Shown here piece by piece: positions 60,528 through 64,000 of a stretch of DNA of 64,000 nt. Source of the stretch: Sphingomonas sp. (GTDB taxonomy: Bacteria; Pseudomonadota; Alphaproteobacteria; Sphingomonadales; Sphingomonadaceae); the NCBI GenBank assembly GCA_003248865.1, contig QFPK01000020.1, positions 1 to 64,000 of the forward strand, written 5' to 3'. The position numbers were made by a program, and so were the translations under genes. The stretch's first letter is position 1; each line of letters begins with the position of its first letter. The notes beneath the pieces were generated by a model. It ran no database searches and was not told the origin of the DNA. It saw only the letters and a program-made list of their open reading frames with translations.

Positions 60528-61310
60528 ATGATCAGGATCGGCGTGCTGGGTGCCGGCGGGCGCATGGGCCAGGCCATCATTTCGGAAGTGCAGGCAACGC
60601 CGGACAGCTGGCTTGCCGGCGGCGTGGAGCGGCCGGGCCATCCCATGTGCGGCAGCGTGATCGGCGACGGGCTGGTGGTGTGCGCCAATGCCGCCCCGGT
60701 GGCGCACAAGGCCGATGTGCTGATCGACTTCACCACGCCCGAAGCGCTGGACGAACATCTGCGCGCCGCCGAAGACGGCAAGGCAGCCATCGTGATCGGC
60801 ACCACCGGGCTGGAAGCGCGCCACCATGCCGCCATCGATGCCGCCGCGCGCAGCATCCCGGTGCTGCAGACCGCCAACACCTCGCTGGGCGTCACGCTGC
60901 TGGCCGCGCTGGTGGAGCAGGCGACGCGGGCGCTGGATTCCGGCTGGGATGTCGAGATCAGCGAGCTGCATCACCGCCACAAGGTGGATGCGCCGTCGGG
61001 CACCGCGCTGTTCCTGGGCGAAGCCGCCGCGCGCGGCCGAGGCGCCCCGCTGGAGACGCTGCGCCTGCCCCCCTATGAAACGAACCCCGGCGCGCGGCGG
61101 CCCGGCGGAATCGGCTTCGCCTCGCTGAGGGGCGGCACGGCGGCCGGGGACCATCGCGTGCTGCTGGCAGGCGACGGGGAGCGGATCGAACTGACCCACA
61201 TCGCCGAAGGCCGGGACATTTTCGCGAAAGGCGCCGTGAAGGCCGCGCGCTGGCTCGCGGGGCGCAAGCCCGGCCGTTACCGTATGGCGGATATCTTCGG
61301 GCTGGGCTGA
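60528..61310 (+). CDS. dapB: 4-hydroxy-tetrahydrodipicolinate reductase
   Basis: The 260-residue enzyme reduces the DapA product on the way to lysine and diaminopimelate. GVLGAGGRMGQAI is the NAD(P) site, and ELHHRHKVDAPSGTAL is the family signature with catalytic histidine and lysine. AAGGAG sits eight bases before ATG 60528. The DHDPS-like gene at 20412 is not next to it and is likely catabolic. Confidence 0.95.
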   Translation: MIRIGVLGAGGRMGQAIISEVQATPDSWLAGGVERPGHPMCGSVIGDGLVVCANAAPVAHKADVLIDFTTPEALDEHLRAAEDGKAAIVIGTTGLEARHHAAIDAAARSIPVLQTANTSLGVTLLAALVEQATRALDSGWDVEISELHHRHKVDAPSGTALFLGEAAARGRGAPLETLRLPPYETNPGARRPGGIGFASLRGGTAAGDHRVLLAGDGERIELTHIAEGRDIFAKGAVKAARWLAGRKPGRYRMADIFGLG

Positions 61311-61334
61311 AGAAGCCTCGCCTGCGCAGCGGTC

Positions 61335-61562
61335 CTAGATCAGACTTTTGCGCCACTTCCTGCGGGCCTTGGGTGGGCATTCCGGCGCTGCCACCTTGTC
61401 GATCGCAGCGCCGGACCGCAGGGCCGACGTGGAGGTCAGCTGCGTGCCGGTGCTTGCAGCCGCCGACAGGCGCAGAACGCCGATCAGCGCGAAGCCCAGG
61501 ATGAAGCCGACAACCACAGCGCGCAGCACCTGCGAGCCTCCTCCCCCAAGCGGCTGCATCAT
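61335..61562 (-). CDS. Possible small single-pass membrane protein
   Basis: The 75-residue product (MMQPLGGGGSQVLRAVVVG...) has one strong hydrophobic helix (VLRAVVVGFILGFALIGVL) and a basic C-terminus ending KARRKWRKSLI. Third codon positions are almost all G or C, as in real genes of this chromosome. No known family was recognised and the ribosome site is weak. It would be convergent with dapB and divergent from infA, filling most of an otherwise empty 459-base gap. Confidence 0.45.
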   Translation of the reverse strand: MMQPLGGGGSQVLRAVVVGFILGFALIGVLRLSAAASTGTQLTSTSALRSGAAIDKVAAPECPPKARRKWRKSLI

Positions 61563-61769
61563 GACAGGCGTGAAGCCTGGGCAGCCGAGAAACAGGTCCG
61601 ACCCTGTGCGGGCCGCTCTAGCGGACTGCTGAGAACCGGCATTGCACAAATCCGACAAAAGCTTGTCGGACTTGAATTTCCCCCTGTGTTGAGGCATGGC
61701 GCGCGGCGAAATCCATCCGGATGCGTGCCCGGAAAGCCGCACCCCAGCAAAAGGTCTGCCAATCCGCCC

Positions 61770-61988
61770 ATGGCAAAAGAAGAGCTTCTCGAAATGCGGG
61801 GCACCGTTGTCGAACTGCTCCCCAACGCGATGTTCCGGGTGCGGCTTGAGAACGACCATGAAATCCTCGGCCATACAGCCGGCAAGATGCGCAAGAACCG
61901 GATCCGGGTGCTGACCGGGGACGAAGTGCTCGTCGAGCTGACCCCCTATGATCTGACCAAGGGCCGCATCACCTACCGGTTCAAGTAA
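61770..61988 (+). CDS. infA: Translation initiation factor IF-1
   Basis: The 72-residue S1/OB-fold protein MAKEELLEMRGTVVELLPN... matches IF-1 over its full length and ends in ITYRFK. It binds the ribosomal A site during initiation. It precedes DUF2332, maf and the RNase E/G gene in one direction, the order often seen in alphaproteobacteria. Confidence 0.97.
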   Translation: MAKEELLEMRGTVVELLPNAMFRVRLENDHEILGHTAGKMRKNRIRVLTGDEVLVELTPYDLTKGRITYRFK

Positions 61989-62000
61989 AGCGGCAGCGGC

Positions 62001-63035
62001 ATGCCGAACAGTCCGTTCCGCGCACAGGCCCGCTGGCAGGCGGGCTGGTGTCGGGCGCTTGGCTCCCCCTTCACGGCCGCACTCTGCGACCTCATCGCCG
62101 ACAGGCTGTCTGCTTCTTCCCCGCTGGGGCGCCGGCTGGACCAGTGGCCGGGCAACATCCACGACGACGCGCTGACCCTGCGCGTGACAGGCGCGTTGCA
62201 CGGCCGCGTGCGCAGCGGCAAGGCGCCTGCGCTAGCTGCGCTCTATCCGCCGCACCCGATGCCCGATGCAGACCGCCTCTGGGCCGGCCTGGAGCCGGAG
62301 CTGAACCTCAGCCTGATCGGGCCCTGGCTGGACCTTCCGCCGCAGACCAACGAAGTTGCCCGCTCGTCCACGCTGATGCCGGGCTTCATGACGATCGCGG
62401 CCGAAACCGGGCTGCCGCTGGCGCTGTTCGAGCTGGGCTGCAGCGGCGGCCTCAACCTGCTTCCGGATCGCTATGCCTATCGGCTGGGGACACTTTCGGC
62501 CGGCGATCCCGACAGCCTGTTGCAGCTGACGCCGGACTGGATGGGGCCGAACCCGCCAAATGCGGATGTCGTCATCTTCTCCCGGCTGGGGGTGGACCTC
62601 AGCCCCCCCAACCTCGCCGACCCCGCCGAACGGGCGCGGATGCTGGCCTATGTCTGGGCAGACCAGACGGACCGGCTGGAGCGGATGGCGCTCGCCATGG
62701 CGATCGCCGCCGAAGACATGCCCGAAATCGTGACCGGTGATGCCGCGGATTTCGTCGAAGCCCATGTGAAGCCCTGCGACGGCGTCGTCACCACGGTGTT
62801 CCACTCGATTGCGATGCAATATTTCCCTGAGTCCGCAAAGGCCCGGATCCAGCGGCATTTGGCGCGCATGGGTGCGCAGGCGACGGCGGCTGCCCCGCTT
62901 GCCTGGCTCCGGCTCGAGCAGGAAAATCCCGGCGCCGGAGAGCCACCCACGCTGCGGCTGACATTGTGGCCCGGCGGCGAAGACCGGCTGCTGGCACGCG
63001 CGCACCCCCATGGCCAGATCGTGTCGTGGATCTGA
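62001..63035 (+). CDS. DUF2332 protein
   Basis: The 344-residue protein has the DUF2332 pattern, with ELGCSGGLNLLPDRYAY, LQLTPDWMG and the GDAADFV-VFHSIAMQYFP region. The glycine-rich piece resembles a SAM-methyltransferase motif, but no activity is known. It starts 12 bases after infA. Its stop overlaps the maf start (TGATG), so the genes are coupled. Confidence 0.9.
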   Translation: MPNSPFRAQARWQAGWCRALGSPFTAALCDLIADRLSASSPLGRRLDQWPGNIHDDALTLRVTGALHGRVRSGKAPALAALYPPHPMPDADRLWAGLEPELNLSLIGPWLDLPPQTNEVARSSTLMPGFMTIAAETGLPLALFELGCSGGLNLLPDRYAYRLGTLSAGDPDSLLQLTPDWMGPNPPNADVVIFSRLGVDLSPPNLADPAERARMLAYVWADQTDRLERMALAMAIAAEDMPEIVTGDAADFVEAHVKPCDGVVTTVFHSIAMQYFPESAKARIQRHLARMGAQATAAAPLAWLRLEQENPGAGEPPTLRLTLWPGGEDRLLARAHPHGQIVSWI

Positions 63036-63613
63036 TGCAACGCCCCCGCTTCATCCTCGCATCCGCGTCACCCCGGCGGCAGGAGCTTCTGGCCCGGATC
63101 GGGCTGCTGCCCGACGCCGTGGATCCCGCCGACATCGACGAAACGCCGCGGAAAGGCGAGCGCCCCGAACCGCATGTGGCGCGACTCGCGGCGGAAAAGG
63201 CCGCCGTCGTGGCCGCCCGCCATTCGGGCGCCGTGGTGCTCGCAGCAGACACGCTGGTCGCGGCGGGCCTGCGCATCCTGCCCAAAGCTGAAGACGAAAC
63301 GACTGCGCGCCAATGCCTCACCCTGCTCTCCGGCCGCCGCCACCGGGTGCTGACCGCAGTGACGCTGATCGACGCAGCAGGCGTGGCCCGACACCGGCTC
63401 AACCGCTCGACCGTCCGCGTCGCCCGGCTGAGCGATGCCGATGTCGAGGCCTATATCCGGAGCGGCGAGTGGCTGGGCAAGGCCGGCGGCTATGCCATCC
63501 AGGGCCGGTTTGAGGCCCATGTGCAATGGATGGAGGGCAGCTTCTCGGGCATCATGGGCCTTCCGCTCGCGGATGCGCGTGCCATGCTGGCGACGGCAGG
63601 CCTCCATGGCTGA
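63035..63613 (+). CDS. Maf-family nucleoside triphosphate pyrophosphatase
   Basis: The 192-residue protein has the Maf signature FILASASPRRQELLARIG, the LAADTLVAAG site and GYAIQGRF. Maf enzymes remove non-canonical nucleotides and delay septum formation when overproduced. It overlaps the DUF2332 stop by one base and its end overlaps the RNase E/G start, as usual in this cluster. Confidence 0.93.
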   Translation: MQRPRFILASASPRRQELLARIGLLPDAVDPADIDETPRKGERPEPHVARLAAEKAAVVAARHSGAVVLAADTLVAAGLRILPKAEDETTARQCLTLLSGRRHRVLTAVTLIDAAGVARHRLNRSTVRVARLSDADVEAYIRSGEWLGKAGGYAIQGRFEAHVQWMEGSFSGIMGLPLADARAMLATAGLHG

Positions 63614-64000
63614 TTTCCACATCCAGCACCGGCTCGGGGAAAGCCGGGCGGCCGTGATCGAGAATTTCCGGCTGGTGGAAATGCACATCGCGCGCGACGG
63701 CGACGGGCTGTCGGCAGGCGCCCGCCTGCCGGGACGGCTCGCAACCAAATTGGGCACACGCGGGATTGCGCAGGCCGCCGGAGAGGAACTGCTGGTCGAG
63801 CCCTGGCCTGCGGGCGCCACCGAAGGCGCGACCGTCACGCTGGAAGTTACACGGGCCGCATGGCGCGAGCGCGGGCGGGATCGGCTGGCGAAGGCCCGCC
63901 CGTCCAACCTCGATCCCTGGCCGGCCCCAACGCTCGAATCGCAGCTGCATGCGCGCGGCCATGTTCTGAAGCCAGGCTGGCCCGCCGATGTGGCCGGCCA
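63606..64000 (+). CDS. Ribonuclease E/G family protein, partial at window end
   Basis: The reading frame MADFHIQHRLGESRAAVIENFRLVEMHIAR starts within the end of maf and runs off the window with no stop over 131 codons. The RAAVI-x-E-x-x-R-L-x-E-x-x-I-x-R pattern is that of the RNase E/G N-terminus, and the infA-maf-RNase order supports it. Only the beginning of the S1-like region is seen, so catalytic residues cannot be checked. Confidence 0.8.
   Translation, partial: MADFHIQHRLGESRAAVIENFRLVEMHIARDGDGLSAGARLPGRLATKLGTRGIAQAAGEELLVEPWPAGATEGATVTLEVTRAAWRERGRDRLAKARPSNLDPWPAPTLESQLHARGHVLKPGWPADVAG

Overview
The window is GC-rich (roughly two thirds G+C in most genes) and reads as a piece of an alphaproteobacterial chromosome, most likely from a sphingomonad. 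Pointers are the infA / maf / RNase G run at the right end, a lptB-rpoN pair, a glnBA operon, TonB-dependent transport, and many copies of intergenic hairpins carrying GCTCAGGCTGAGCTTGTCGAAG. No rRNA, tRNA or CRISPR array was found. The organism call is inference from gene content, not a database match.

Region 1 (1-4391) is a decayed prophage or phage-satellite fragment read leftward: a VirE/PriCT-type primase-helicase, a terminase small subunit and a terminase large subunit cut off after its ATPase half. The gap between primase and terminase holds two identical-architecture 24-bp palindromes (TGTGAAAGG-N6-CCTTTCACA) plus half-sites, a good candidate replication origin or operator. Region 2 (4632-10534) is host DNA: comM, DUF805, a CYP153-like P450, a dicarboxylate symporter and a HAD hydrolase.

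Region 3 (10773-24418) is the most coherent block. It encodes a secreted GH127/146-type beta-L-arabinofuranosidase, a Ldh2-family imino-acid reductase, a POT peptide transporter, an Xaa-Pro peptidase, a D-amino acid (D-hydroxyproline) dehydrogenase, a DHDPS-family deaminase, a 4-hydroxyproline 2-epimerase, a GntR regulator and an APC permease. A GTATAC-centred palindrome overlaps the predicted promoters of both the arabinofuranosidase operon and the divergent hydroxyproline operons. I infer a single regulon for use of arabinosylated hydroxyproline-rich plant cell-wall peptides (extensin type). Inside it sits an overlapping two-gene cassette, an unknown 247-aa protein plus a cytoplasmic subtilase-TPR protein, which may be a separate protease/effector system.

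Region 4 (24419-30425) has a ParB parS-like site, a low-GC DUF4238 gene, a TPR protein and aconitase B. Region 5 (30677-44244) has a serine hydrolase, rpoN and lptB, glnA and glnB behind a perfect-looking sigma-54 promoter, and a tight seven-gene leftward run radA-cvpA-cysS-phnA-DUF3298-nifU-kefB. The last third of cysS is strikingly AT-rich compared with everything around it. Region 6 (44762-64000) holds DUF445, an RND pump with adaptor, GlsB, SIMPL, a ModE-like regulator beside an exported protein and a TonB receptor, PHB depolymerase, GST, a sirtuin, an orphan CdiI-like immunity gene, an amidohydrolase, dapB, infA, DUF2332, maf and the start of RNase E/G.

Eight intergenic loci carry parts of one modular repeat. 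Four loci have the order A - C' - core - C - B, where A and B are hairpins, C'/C are inverted copies of GATTGCCTGCGGCGC, and the core varies. Hairpin arms show paired substitutions that keep base pairing.
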